Positions 1-6,878 of a DNA stretch of 16,647 bases are shown piece after piece. Position numbers and translations under genes: made by a program. Positions within the stretch are counted from its first letter, which is position 1. Each line of letters begins with the position of its first letter. Source of the stretch: CAIOHW01 sp964432565 (GTDB taxonomy: Bacteria > Bdellovibrionota > UBA1018); the NCBI GenBank assembly GCA_964432565.1, contig CAYSOA010000043.1, positions 1 to 16,647 on the forward strand. Reading direction: 5' to 3'. Below the pieces are notes generated by a model, which searched no databases, was not told the DNA's origin, and saw only the letters and a list, made by a program, of their open reading frames with translations.

Positions 1-28
1 AGTCAGAGCGGGTGAGGGGTTTTTAGGG

Positions 29-46
29 GCCCCACGGTAGTGGGGC
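29..46 (-). terminator. Hairpin just 3' of the minus-strand hypothetical gene, no U-tract
   Basis: A perfect 7-bp inverted repeat (GCCCCAC, loop GGTA, GTGGGGC) begins four bases past the stop codon of the minus-strand gene ending at 50. Read on the minus strand it is followed by CCCTAAAAACC, not a run of T, so it is not a canonical intrinsic terminator. It could be a 3' stabilising hairpin or part of a factor-dependent end. The T-run at 20-24 lies on the plus strand upstream of the stem, the wrong side for a plus-strand terminator using this stem. Confidence 0.3.
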
Positions 47-49
47 AGT

Positions 50-685
50 TCACAGAGTTTTCACTAGTTCCTCGATCAGCTCCGGCTGCAGACTGAGCTG
101 CTTTCCTCCGGCCATCAAGAGCGCCAGGGGCTGACTTCGAGGTCCGACCCAGAAAATCCAGACTCGCTCGGCAGGCTGGCACCCCAAAGCTGGCAGGATC
201 GACGGAAGCTCGCTGGCCGTCAGGGTCAGATCGAGGCAATCCGTATCCTCCAGGCGACGCCACAGATCCTGCGACACTTCAGGGCCAAGCCGCATGCCGG
301 TCCAGATGGCCCAGCGTTCGCGAGATCCACCAGCGACAGCCCGGGCCAGAAACTGAGAACAGTCGTCCTGTTTCAGAAAGAGGACGGCCCAGTCCGCCTG
401 CTGCGCAAAAAGGCGTCGCAGCACCTGAAGCTCAGGCGTGTTTCCCCGGGCAATGAGCTCTCCTGAAAGCAGATCCAGGCGTCTGTCGGCCCGTCGTTCG
501 CTCCCCCCCCCTGCAGACCGGATCTGGGGCTTCGAGGGAGCTGAGGCGGAAGAGGGTGTCTTTCCGGCCTGCTGCAGCCTCCGACGGTCGAGAAGGACGG
601 TCACCGAGGGGACAGCCTCCGCGCCGCCAAATGGGCTGTCAGGATCGGGGGAGTCAGGGCGTAGAGTGCGTCGATTTTCTGACAT
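50..685 (-). CDS. Hypothetical protein (211 aa), disordered N-terminus plus a globular domain
   Basis: I do not recognise this protein. Residues 1 to about 70 are rich in Pro, Ser, Asp and Arg and look disordered, including a GGGSERRADRR stretch. From about residue 75 to the end there is a compact alpha/beta-looking region with several Trp residues (WAVLFLKQ, WAIWTG, VWIFWVG) and an ALLMAGG strand near the end; a GAF-like fold is one guess with little support. There is no signal peptide or membrane segment, so it is probably cytoplasmic. The ATG at 685 is the only obvious start, with no clear Shine-Dalgarno. The gene is divergent from the Rrf2 regulator across a 220-base gap. Coding is supported by the long uninterrupted frame and protein-like composition of the second half. 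Confidence 0.65.
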   Translation of the reverse strand: MSENRRTLRPDSPDPDSPFGGAEAVPSVTVLLDRRRLQQAGKTPSSASAPSKPQIRSAGGGSERRADRRLDLLSGELIARGNTPELQVLRRLFAQQADWAVLFLKQDDCSQFLARAVAGGSRERWAIWTGMRLGPEVSQDLWRRLEDTDCLDLTLTASELPSILPALGCQPAERVWIFWVGPRSQPLALLMAGGKQLSLQPELIEELVKTL

Positions 686-743
686 AAAGGCTATGGCTTT
701 CTGGATTCAATCTCCAGTTTTGCGTGGTTTCGATGGTTAAGCC

Positions 744-762
744 ACTTGAAATTACGTCAAGT
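744..762. promoter_or_regulatory. Inverted repeat in the control region (possible operator)
   Basis: ACTTGA and TCAAGT are separated by 7 bases (AATTACG), a perfect 6-bp dyad in the gap between the divergent hypothetical gene and the Rrf2 regulator. Rrf2 dimers bind dyads of similar size, so autoregulation is possible. A 6-bp dyad is also expected by chance in a stretch of this length. Confidence 0.2.
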
Positions 763-789
763 TGCGCGGTCTTTGAGGACCCAGAGTAG

Positions 790-818
790 TTGACGCACTC
801 ACTAGGAGATGGTACGCC
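790..818 (+). promoter_or_regulatory. Possible promoter for the Rrf2-iscS-mnmA-mtaB operon
   Basis: TTGACG (790-795) is followed after 17 bases by TACGCC (813-818). The -35 is good (5 of 6) and the -10 poor. It would give a leader of about 80 bases before the ATG at 906. The spacing and the weak TACGCn -10 resemble the candidate at 9746-9774, the only reason to list it. Confidence 0.25.
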
Positions 819-828
819 CAATAGGGAC

Positions 829-849
829 CGGAGAGACAGAGTCTTTCCG
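829..849 (+). promoter_or_regulatory. Stem-loop in the leader of the Rrf2 regulator gene
   Basis: CGGAGAGAC, loop AGA, GTCTTTCCG can form a 9-bp stem with one G-U pair. It lies between the candidate promoter and the start codon and is followed by AGGGGTTTTC, which only loosely resembles a terminator tail. It may be a leader structure affecting expression of the operon. The rest of 686-905 shows nothing else convincing apart from the purine-rich AGGGAG Shine-Dalgarno at 891-896, nine bases before the ATG. Confidence 0.3.
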
Positions 850-905
850 AGGGGTTTTCAGTAGCAAGAATCCAGAACTGATAGGGAACCAGGGAGATTA
901 TCGCC

Positions 906-1424
906 ATGCGTTTGACCTCAAAAGGACGCTACGCCGTCCGAGCCATCCTCGATCTGACTTTCAACTCCAATGGACGTCCGGTCCGTCTTCAGGAGATCTC
1001 GGATCGCCAGAAGATTTCGCTGCATTACCTCGAACAGCTTTTTCGTCGTCTGCGCAAAGGGACCGTCGTGAAGAGCGTACGTGGACCTGGTGGAGGCTAC
1101 GTGCTGTCGCGTTCCATGGATGAAATCTCGGTGCGCGACGTTCTCGTCAGCGTGGGAGAGAACATCAATCCCGCCCGCGATCTCGTCGGATCGGGCGACA
1201 TCAAGACGGATACCGTCGAATTCCTGCTGACGAAGACGTATTTTGAGAACCTCGGCCTCATCATGCAGGAGTACCTGACGACGACTTCGGTGGGTGACCT
1301 GATTCGCAAGGCTCGCGGAACCCAGGAGCTTCCTCGTGCTGCCAGCTCCCTGCTTGACATGGACTTCCAGGCCCCTGCTGCAGGAGTCGACGTGAATGCC
1401 GGCAAGATCCGCGATCTATCTTGA
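906..1424 (+). CDS. Rrf2/IscR-CymR-type transcriptional regulator lacking cysteines
   Basis: A DNA-binding repressor of the Rrf2 family, placed first in the operon it probably controls. Residues 1-67 are very close to IscR (MRLTSKGRYAVRAILDL, then ISLHYLEQLF and RGPGGGYVL), giving a winged helix-turn-helix. Glu43 of YLEQ, which in E. coli IscR discriminates between site types, is present. The region around 87-101, where IscR carries three cysteines for a [2Fe-2S] cluster, reads INPARDLVGSGDIKT, and the 172-aa protein contains no Cys at all. It therefore cannot hold an IscR-style cluster. The order regulator-iscS-mnmA is also that of cymR-yrvO-trmU in Bacillus, and CymR is likewise cluster-free. 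An AGGGAG ribosome site lies nine bases upstream. The C-terminal tail is Ala-rich, and its last 29 bases overlap iscS. Confidence 0.9.
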   Translation: MRLTSKGRYAVRAILDLTFNSNGRPVRLQEISDRQKISLHYLEQLFRRLRKGTVVKSVRGPGGGYVLSRSMDEISVRDVLVSVGENINPARDLVGSGDIKTDTVEFLLTKTYFENLGLIMQEYLTTTSVGDLIRKARGTQELPRAASSLLDMDFQAPAAGVDVNAGKIRDLS

Positions 1425-2640
1425 TGCCAACGCGGGCCTGCCCCCGCTGAAGGAGATTCAGGACCGAACCCCACAGGTTCTGCAGCAGCTTTTCAATCCT
1501 TCCAGTACGCACCAGTCGGGACGTCGAGCCGGCGCCCTGCTGCGAGAGGCTCGTAAGCGGGTCGCTGCATCTCTGGGGCGTCTGGTGGACGGACTTGAGG
1601 ATCGTCGATGGATCTGGACTTCCGGCGGAACCGAAGGTCTTCAGACAGCCATTCAGGCGACACTCCTGGGAACTGCAGCGAAGGCGTGGTTTTACTCTCC
1701 TGTGGAACACTCGGGATCTCTGGGGTGGTTGCGCAACGCTCATCGGCTACCTGAAAAACAGACCGAGGGAACTGTCGGCGCGCGAACCCTTGCCAGGCCG
1801 ATCGCCATGCCTCTCGACGAGCACGGCAGAGTCACCGTCGCTGGATTTCGTCAGGCACTGAGCGCTGCTCAGGCTGAGGGCATCCTGACCGCCGAAGAAC
1901 CCTTCCTAGTCAGTCTTCTCTGGGTCAACAACGAGACGGGCGTCATCCAGCACGATCTTTCCGAGCTTCTGGCTGCTATCCGAAAAAGCGGGGGCTACTC
2001 ACTGGTGGACGCCGCTCAAGCCTGGGGGAAGGTTCATGGAGAGAAGCTCTCTCTGGAGCAGGCCGACTGGCTGGCGGTTTCAGGACACAAGCTGGGAGCG
2101 TTTTCAGGCACAGGAGCCCTGATGTTCTCAGCTCGCGCACGTGCCTTGATGGAGGCCTGTCCGACATTTCCAGGGACGCAGCAGTTCGGACTTCGAGCTG
2201 GAACCGAGAACCTTCTGGGTGCGTGGTCACTGGGAGAGGCGGCTGCCGCGGATGTCTGGGCCGGAGCTGTTCGTACCTACGAACTACGCCAGGAACTGGA
2301 AGTACGCATCCTTGCCGGCATTTCGGACGTTGTGGTTCAGGGAAGATCGGTGGAACGCGTCGGCAACACCCTGAATGTCAGCTTTGGCGGGATTCCAGGC
2401 AGCTCGCTGCCTCTGACCGACCTGCTGGATCTCGAGGGTTATTGTGTCAGCTCGGGATCGGCGTGTTCGAGCGGCATTCGAAAGCCCTCTCATGTCCTGA
2501 AGGCCCTGGGCCTTACGGATGAGCTTGCGCTCGCAACACTACGAATCTCGCTGGCCCCGGGGCTGGACGAAGAGAGTGTCCTCGAAGGGTTTCTGCCGAC
2601 CCTGTCGCGAACGGTCGAGACGTTGCGAAAGCGGCGCTGA
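1396..2640 (+). CDS. iscS: Cysteine desulfurase (IscS/NifS family)
   Basis: A PLP enzyme that removes sulfur from cysteine, forming a persulfide for tRNA thiolation and Fe-S assembly. The 414 aa carry the family marks: YLDANAG at the N-terminus, TSGGTEG (75-81), EHSG with His105, VNNETG (178-182), Asp205 and Gln208 in VDAAQAWGK, the PLP lysine Lys232 in SGHKLGA, RAGTEN (267-272), and the catalytic Cys357 in SSGSACSSG. Length and order are normal, so it should be active. The ATG lies inside the end of the regulator gene (29-base overlap), with CAGGAG nine bases before it. The next gene starts one base after the stop. No iscU or iscA is adjacent; the partner genes here are tRNA-modifying, so tRNA sulfur supply is the likely main role. 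Confidence 0.95.
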   Translation: MPARSAIYLDANAGLPPLKEIQDRTPQVLQQLFNPSSTHQSGRRAGALLREARKRVAASLGRLVDGLEDRRWIWTSGGTEGLQTAIQATLLGTAAKAWFYSPVEHSGSLGWLRNAHRLPEKQTEGTVGARTLARPIAMPLDEHGRVTVAGFRQALSAAQAEGILTAEEPFLVSLLWVNNETGVIQHDLSELLAAIRKSGGYSLVDAAQAWGKVHGEKLSLEQADWLAVSGHKLGAFSGTGALMFSARARALMEACPTFPGTQQFGLRAGTENLLGAWSLGEAAAADVWAGAVRTYELRQELEVRILAGISDVVVQGRSVERVGNTLNVSFGGIPGSSLPLTDLLDLEGYCVSSGSACSSGIRKPSHVLKALGLTDELALATLRISLAPGLDEESVLEGFLPTLSRTVETLRKRR

Positions 2641-2641
2641 G

Positions 2642-3712
2642 ATGAAGTCGTCCACGGTTCTGCTGGGATTTTCAGGGGGAATTCGAAGTGCTGTTGCGGC
2701 TGTTCTGCTCCGAACCCAGGGAATCGACGTGGAGGGCGTCTTTCTCGATTTCTCCGGTACTGCATGGTCGACGCGTTGCCGGGCCGATTCCTGGGAGACG
2801 GCTAATGCCCGAGCATCCGTTCTGGGTATTCCGCTCATCCGGGTGCCCGTGGCGCCCATTTTCGAAGCGTTGGTTTCAGATTCGTATCTGCATGATGTTC
2901 TCTCGAGACGCGTTCCACAGACCTGCCTGAACTGCCACTCCCAGGTGCTGCTACCGGCACTGGCGCACATCGCTCGAGAGCGGAGCCGAAATCGGCTGGC
3001 TTCGGGCCATCGTGCCTGCTTGATAGACGGCTCGGTGATCTATCGCGACCAGCCCGGAGATCAGTCCACCTGGCTGGCCTTTCTTCCCCGTGAAATTCTG
3101 AAGCAGCTTTTTCTGCCACTTGGTGATTTTTCCGACCAACAACTCAGCAGGCTCGCCGGGGAGCTGCCTGCGGGCTTCGAGCCGGTGGACTCTGGAGCGA
3201 CACGACGCAGTTGCGAGCTCAAGACTCAGGAGGCTTTGAAGTGGGCTGCCTCGCGCCTGCCAACGGGTACCGACGGCCCCGGAGACATGATGCTGGGTGG
3301 CGTTCCGATACCTGTCCGTGTCGAAGGAATTTTTGAGCATCCGATCGGGTCTTCGGTTTCAGCTGATTCGCGTCTGGGCCCCGTCGTCGCTGTTGACTAC
3401 GAACTGGGCAGCCGAACCTTGAAGATCGAGGCACCCCACCAGACCCAAAAGCAGGAGCTGTTTCTGAGGGAGCTGCTCTGGATCGACGAACCCCCTGAGA
3501 AGCCTGCTGCCTTCGTTGATGTCGACATGCTTCCTGCCGGACTCTTTCAGGATTCACGACCACAGAAACCCGTAGCTGCCCGCGTTTTTCTGCATCTCGA
3601 ACGGGCGGCAAGAATGACGCTTGAAGCGCCGATGGAGCGGTTGCTGCCGGGAACGCCATTGGTTTTTCTCCGTGATGCCCGGATCATCGGCTCGGCGTGG
3701 GTGGACTCATGA
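2642..3712 (+). CDS. mnmA: MnmA-like tRNA 2-thiouridylase with altered PP-loop
   Basis: MnmA uses ATP and IscS-derived sulfur to make 2-thiouridine at U34 of tRNA. This 356-aa protein has the family length and order: PP-loop at 11-16, Cys95-x-x-Cys98 where MnmA has its first catalytic Cys, ASGH (120-123), GDQSTWLAFLP (139-149, for KDQSYFL), LPLGDFSDQQ (158-167), DSGATRRSC with Cys191 for the second catalytic Cys, and a beta-barrel C-terminal domain. It is very divergent: the PP-loop reads SGGIRS, with Arg15 replacing the Asp of SGGxDS, and the HQG/TIGQRKGLG stretch is largely lost. Both candidate catalytic cysteines remain, about the normal distance apart. The ATG at 2642 fits the iscS stop (one-base gap) and the family start; an upstream in-frame extension is unlikely. 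The product may be altered in ATP use or be a repurposed paralogue. Confidence 0.8.
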   Translation: MKSSTVLLGFSGGIRSAVAAVLLRTQGIDVEGVFLDFSGTAWSTRCRADSWETANARASVLGIPLIRVPVAPIFEALVSDSYLHDVLSRRVPQTCLNCHSQVLLPALAHIARERSRNRLASGHRACLIDGSVIYRDQPGDQSTWLAFLPREILKQLFLPLGDFSDQQLSRLAGELPAGFEPVDSGATRRSCELKTQEALKWAASRLPTGTDGPGDMMLGGVPIPVRVEGIFEHPIGSSVSADSRLGPVVAVDYELGSRTLKIEAPHQTQKQELFLRELLWIDEPPEKPAAFVDVDMLPAGLFQDSRPQKPVAARVFLHLERAARMTLEAPMERLLPGTPLVFLRDARIIGSAWVDS

Positions 3713-5169
3713 CCGCAGGCCGATATCTGGTACGCTCGCTGGGTTGCAAGGCCAATGCAGCAGACGGTCAGCTGATCGAGAAGGAGCTGCAGGATCGGGG
3801 ATGGAGTCCCGCCAGGGATGACGAGGTGGCCGATCTCTGCATCGTCAATAGCTGCACGGTCACCGACGAAGCCGACCGCCAGTCAAGGCGTCTTGCTTCA
3901 CGGCTTTTCGCAAAGAATCCGTCAGCCACCGTCGTGATGACGGGCTGCGGGGCGGAGGTGGACCCCGAACTCATGCGTTCGGCTCGCGGTGTTCGCTACG
4001 TGGTGGGCAACAGCGACAAGCCTCGACTGGTCGAACTGGTGCTGAGCGAGATGGTAGCGTCCAAGGCCGATTCCGAGTCGAGCTCCAGAGTTCTGGGCCA
4101 GGTTCACGGCTATGAGCAAATGCTCTCCCGTCACCCAGAAGATCGTGAGTGGCCCTCAGCCGAAGCCCAGTTTCCCGAAGGAGTGACCCTCGACGAGGGG
4201 CAGACACTTCGCACCCGAAGCTTCCTGAAAATTCAGGACGGCTGTAATTCCTTCTGTACCTACTGCGTGATTCCCTATGGACGCGGGCCTTCGCGGAGCC
4301 AGCCTCCCGAGCAGGTCATCACGCAGGTGCGGGGATTGATCGAGCAAGGTGTTCGTGAGGTTGTCCTGACGGGGACGAATATCGGGGATTATGGGGCCGA
4401 TTGGGACGAGGGCCTGCCCAGCGGAGTCTCGCTGCTTCGATTGGTGCGTCGAATTCTCGAAGAAACGCGGCTTGAGCGCCTGCGACTGGGGTCGCTCGAC
4501 CCGACTGAGATTCGGGATGAGCTGATCGATCTGGTGGTGACCTCCCAGGAGCGCCTCTGTCCGCACTTTCACGTCAGCCTGCAAAGTCCCCATTCCCGAG
4601 TGCTTCGAGCCATGAAGCGTCGGTACACCTTCGTCGAAGTGGAGCGCTGCCTGCAGCGCATTCAGCAGAAGCTTCCGCATGCCTTTGTGGGGATGGACGT
4701 CATCACCGGATTTCCAGGAGAAACCCCAGAGGAGTTCGAACAGAGCTGCCGAATGCTGGACGAACTTCCGTGGAGTCGCCTGCATGTGTTTCCGTACAGC
4801 GAGCGGCGGGGAACTCCCGCGACGCGACTTCCGGGCGTGGTTGCGCCGGAAGAGCGGAGGCGACGGGCACGGGTACTCCTTGAAATGAGTCGCAAGCGTC
4901 TCAAGGCCCATTATGAACGTCGTCTGGTCGAGTCCCGGGGCGTGTTCGACGGCGTCCTGATGGAACGCCTGTCGAAGCACCCTGCAGTAGATCGAAGCGA
5001 ATGGGCCTGGCCGGGTCATACCCGCGACTACCTGAAGGTTTTGCTGCCCCAAGGGGCCTCGACCGAGGGCCGTCGCAACACCCTGCTTCAGGTGCGAGCC
5101 GCTCGCCTGGTCGAAGACTTTGCCAACCACGATTACGCGATTGAAGTGCTTGAAATGACGCAGGATTGA
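3709..5169 (+). CDS. mtaB: tRNA t6A37 methylthiotransferase MtaB (MiaB-type radical SAM)
   Basis: This enzyme converts t6A37 of ANN-decoding tRNAs to ms2t6A using two [4Fe-4S] clusters and SAM. The 486 aa contain the N-terminal methylthiotransferase domain with its three cluster cysteines, Cys13 (SLGCKANAADG), Cys49 (VNSCTVTDEAD) and Cys80 (TGCGAEV), then the radical SAM motif CNSFCTYC (Cys179, Cys183, Cys186), an LTGTNIGDYG segment, DVITGFPGET, and a C-terminal TRAM-like region. SLGCKxN and the VNSCTVTxEAD pattern favour MtaB over MiaB or RimO. The start is ATG 3709, which overlaps the previous stop as ATGA; a GTG four codons earlier is possible. Its place after iscS and mnmA makes a tRNA-sulfur operon. 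All key residues are present. Confidence 0.9.
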   Translation: MTAGRYLVRSLGCKANAADGQLIEKELQDRGWSPARDDEVADLCIVNSCTVTDEADRQSRRLASRLFAKNPSATVVMTGCGAEVDPELMRSARGVRYVVGNSDKPRLVELVLSEMVASKADSESSSRVLGQVHGYEQMLSRHPEDREWPSAEAQFPEGVTLDEGQTLRTRSFLKIQDGCNSFCTYCVIPYGRGPSRSQPPEQVITQVRGLIEQGVREVVLTGTNIGDYGADWDEGLPSGVSLLRLVRRILEETRLERLRLGSLDPTEIRDELIDLVVTSQERLCPHFHVSLQSPHSRVLRAMKRRYTFVEVERCLQRIQQKLPHAFVGMDVITGFPGETPEEFEQSCRMLDELPWSRLHVFPYSERRGTPATRLPGVVAPEERRRRARVLLEMSRKRLKAHYERRLVESRGVFDGVLMERLSKHPAVDRSEWAWPGHTRDYLKVLLPQGASTEGRRNTLLQVRAARLVEDFANHDYAIEVLEMTQD

Positions 5170-5194
5170 CAATTCTCCCTCAGTTAAGTAGACA
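5166..5194 (+). promoter_or_regulatory. Possible promoter of rnc, giving a very short leader
   Basis: A perfect TTGACA (5166-5171), overlapping the mtaB stop codon, is followed after exactly 17 bases by TAGACA (5189-5194; 3 of 6 to TATAAT). The rnc ATG is 12 bases further on, so transcription would start about six bases before it. No Shine-Dalgarno precedes the ATG. Confidence 0.4.
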
Positions 5195-5206
5195 CGCCGC
5201 ATCAAC

Positions 5207-5902
5207 ATGGATTTGGAACTCTTGCAGCAACGACTGGGGTATGTGTTTGGCGATCGAGGGATCCTGCTTCAGTCCCTGACCCACACCTCGTTCGGCCACG
5301 AAAATCACCCTGAAAAACCTCTGGCTCAAAGAGACAACGAGCGCCTGGAATTCCTCGGAGATGCCATTTTGGACGTCATCATCTCGGACCTGTTGCTCGA
5401 GAACTTTCCTGAGGCCTCCGAAGGGCAGCTCTCGAAGATGCGCGCAGCGATCGTCAACGAAAAGACCCTGGCTCATGTCGCTCGTGCCGTGTACCTGCAG
5501 GAAAATCTGCGGCTGGGCAAAGGCGAAGTCCAGACGGGGGGAAGCCAGAAGCCTTCCATTCTTTCGAGTGCCCTCGAGGCGGTGATCGCCTCGATCTACA
5601 TCGACGGAGGCTATCACGCCGTCTATCCCGTGGTTCGCCATCTCTTTGCACCGCTTTTTGCGGACGAAAAGGACCTCATCCTGCTGTATGACCACAAAAC
5701 CCAGCTGCAGGAACTGGCGCAGGCACGGCACAAGGTCACACCGAGCTATCATCTGGTCGCTTCGCATGGTCCTGACCACGCCAAGAGATTTGAAGTCGAG
5801 GTTCGGCTGAAGGACCAGGTGCTGGCAACGGCGGAAGGGTCTTCGAAGAAGGACGCTGAACAGAATGCCGCCCGAGCGGCGATCGAATTCCTGCAGTCCT
5901 GA
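5207..5902 (+). CDS. rnc: Ribonuclease III
   Basis: Endonuclease for double-stranded RNA, needed for rRNA and mRNA processing. The 231 aa comprise a catalytic domain (about 1-150) and a dsRNA-binding domain (about 160-229, from KTQLQELAQ to KKDAEQNAARAAIEFL). The signature NERLEFLGDAIL gives Glu45, Glu48 and Asp52, and Glu72 lies in EGQLSKMRA. The second metal site reads SILSSALEAVI: Glu124 (E. coli Glu117) is kept, but Ser121 stands where E. coli has Asp114. Dimer and RNA-binding parts look normal, so activity is likely. The ATG has no clear ribosome site and a promoter-like pair close upstream. era follows after 37 bases. Confidence 0.96.
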   Translation: MDLELLQQRLGYVFGDRGILLQSLTHTSFGHENHPEKPLAQRDNERLEFLGDAILDVIISDLLLENFPEASEGQLSKMRAAIVNEKTLAHVARAVYLQENLRLGKGEVQTGGSQKPSILSSALEAVIASIYIDGGYHAVYPVVRHLFAPLFADEKDLILLYDHKTQLQELAQARHKVTPSYHLVASHGPDHAKRFEVEVRLKDQVLATAEGSSKKDAEQNAARAAIEFLQS

Positions 5903-5939
5903 GCAGGCCGGGCACTCCGCCCGAAGAAAGAGGCAATCA

Positions 5940-6878
5940 GTGAGCGTGAATACCAGAAAATCAGGACTTGTCGCCATCGCCGGCAGGCCGAATGCGGGAA
6001 AGTCGACCCTGCTCAACCGAATTCTCGGAAGCGCGGTTTCGATCGTCACTCCGAAGGCCCAGACCACTCGTGAGCGCGTCCTCGGAATTCTGACCGAGGA
6101 ACAGGGGCAGATCGTCTTCGTGGATACTCCCGGCATTCACGCCGCCAGAAAAGGCGGCTTCAATGAGTTCATGGTGTCTGAGGCGGCCGAAGCCCTCGAT
6201 GGTCCAAACCTGATCTGGTACCTCGTCGACCCGGATTCAGGGATGGAGCATGAAAAGACCGTGCTGTCTCTGCTCGAAGCCAAGGCCGACCGGGGCACTC
6301 CGATCTGGGTGCTGCTCAACAAGGCCGACCTCAACCGCAACGTCGAGAAGCTGGGCTCGGAGATCGAGGCGCAGCTGCAGACCATGGGCTTCCGTTCGAT
6401 TCGAATCCTCTCCGTTTCGGGCCGAAGGGGAGCGGGAGTGGATGGCCTCGTACAGGACGCCTGGGCGATGCTGCCCGAGGGGCCCTTTCTTTTTCCTGAC
6501 GAAGAGCAGATCTCGGACCGCCCGATGCGATTTTTCGTGGCCGAGAAGATTCGCGAGCAGCTCTTCATGAAACTGGGAGACGAGCTTCCGTACTGCTGTG
6601 CCGTTGAGATCACCAAATATGACGAATCATCGAAGCCTCCCCGCATCGAGGCCGTGATTCATGTCGAACGGGATTCGCAGAAGGGCATGGTCATCGGTGC
6701 CGGAGGAAGCAAGATCAAGGAAATCGGCATGGCTGCCCGAAAGGCCATCGAAGCCTTCGTCGGAAGTCCTGTTTTCGTCGGGCTTCAGGTTCGCGTGCTC
6801 CCGAACTGGAGTCGGAATGCCGAACACCTGAAGCGCCTCGGCTACCATCTTCCCACCACTCGAGGAGCCCGTTCATGA
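5940..6878 (+). CDS. era: GTPase Era
   Basis: Era is a GTPase that binds 16S rRNA and helps 30S subunit maturation. With the GTG at 5940 the product is 312 aa, close to the usual 300. This start is chosen because AAAGAGG lies six bases upstream and the ATG at 5865 falls inside the rnc dsRNA-binding domain. The motifs are G1 GRPNAGKST (15-23), G2 TTRERV, G3 DTPGI, G4 NKAD and G5 SVSG. The C-terminal KH domain has VIGAGGSKIKEIG with its GxxG loop, preceded by the REQLFMKLGDELPY linker. No key residue is missing. The stop overlaps the der start as ATGA. Confidence 0.96.
   Translation: MSVNTRKSGLVAIAGRPNAGKSTLLNRILGSAVSIVTPKAQTTRERVLGILTEEQGQIVFVDTPGIHAARKGGFNEFMVSEAAEALDGPNLIWYLVDPDSGMEHEKTVLSLLEAKADRGTPIWVLLNKADLNRNVEKLGSEIEAQLQTMGFRSIRILSVSGRRGAGVDGLVQDAWAMLPEGPFLFPDEEQISDRPMRFFVAEKIREQLFMKLGDELPYCCAVEITKYDESSKPPRIEAVIHVERDSQKGMVIGAGGSKIKEIGMAARKAIEAFVGSPVFVGLQVRVLPNWSRNAEHLKRLGYHLPTTRGARS

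Noticed and set aside
686..720. Weak minus-strand promoter (TGGAGA-N17-TAGCCT) for the hypothetical gene
   Set aside because: The -10 would be only two bases from the ATG, which is too close for a usable start.
2519..2641. In-frame N-terminal extension of the MnmA-like protein
   Set aside because: It lies within the iscS coding region and would place 41 residues before the PP-loop, which begins near residue 11 in this family.
4156..5208. Long minus-strand open frame (350 codons)
   Set aside because: It lies opposite mtaB, which has every family motif; the reverse reading shows no domain and low-complexity composition typical of GC-rich antisense frames.
5865..5939. In-frame ATG start 25 codons before the chosen era start
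   Set aside because: It overlaps the rnc dsRNA-binding domain, while GTG 5940 has an AGAGG site at proper spacing and gives the normal Era length.
5180..6136. Minus-strand open frame of 318 codons opposite rnc and era
   Set aside because: Antisense to two well-identified genes, with no motif of its own.
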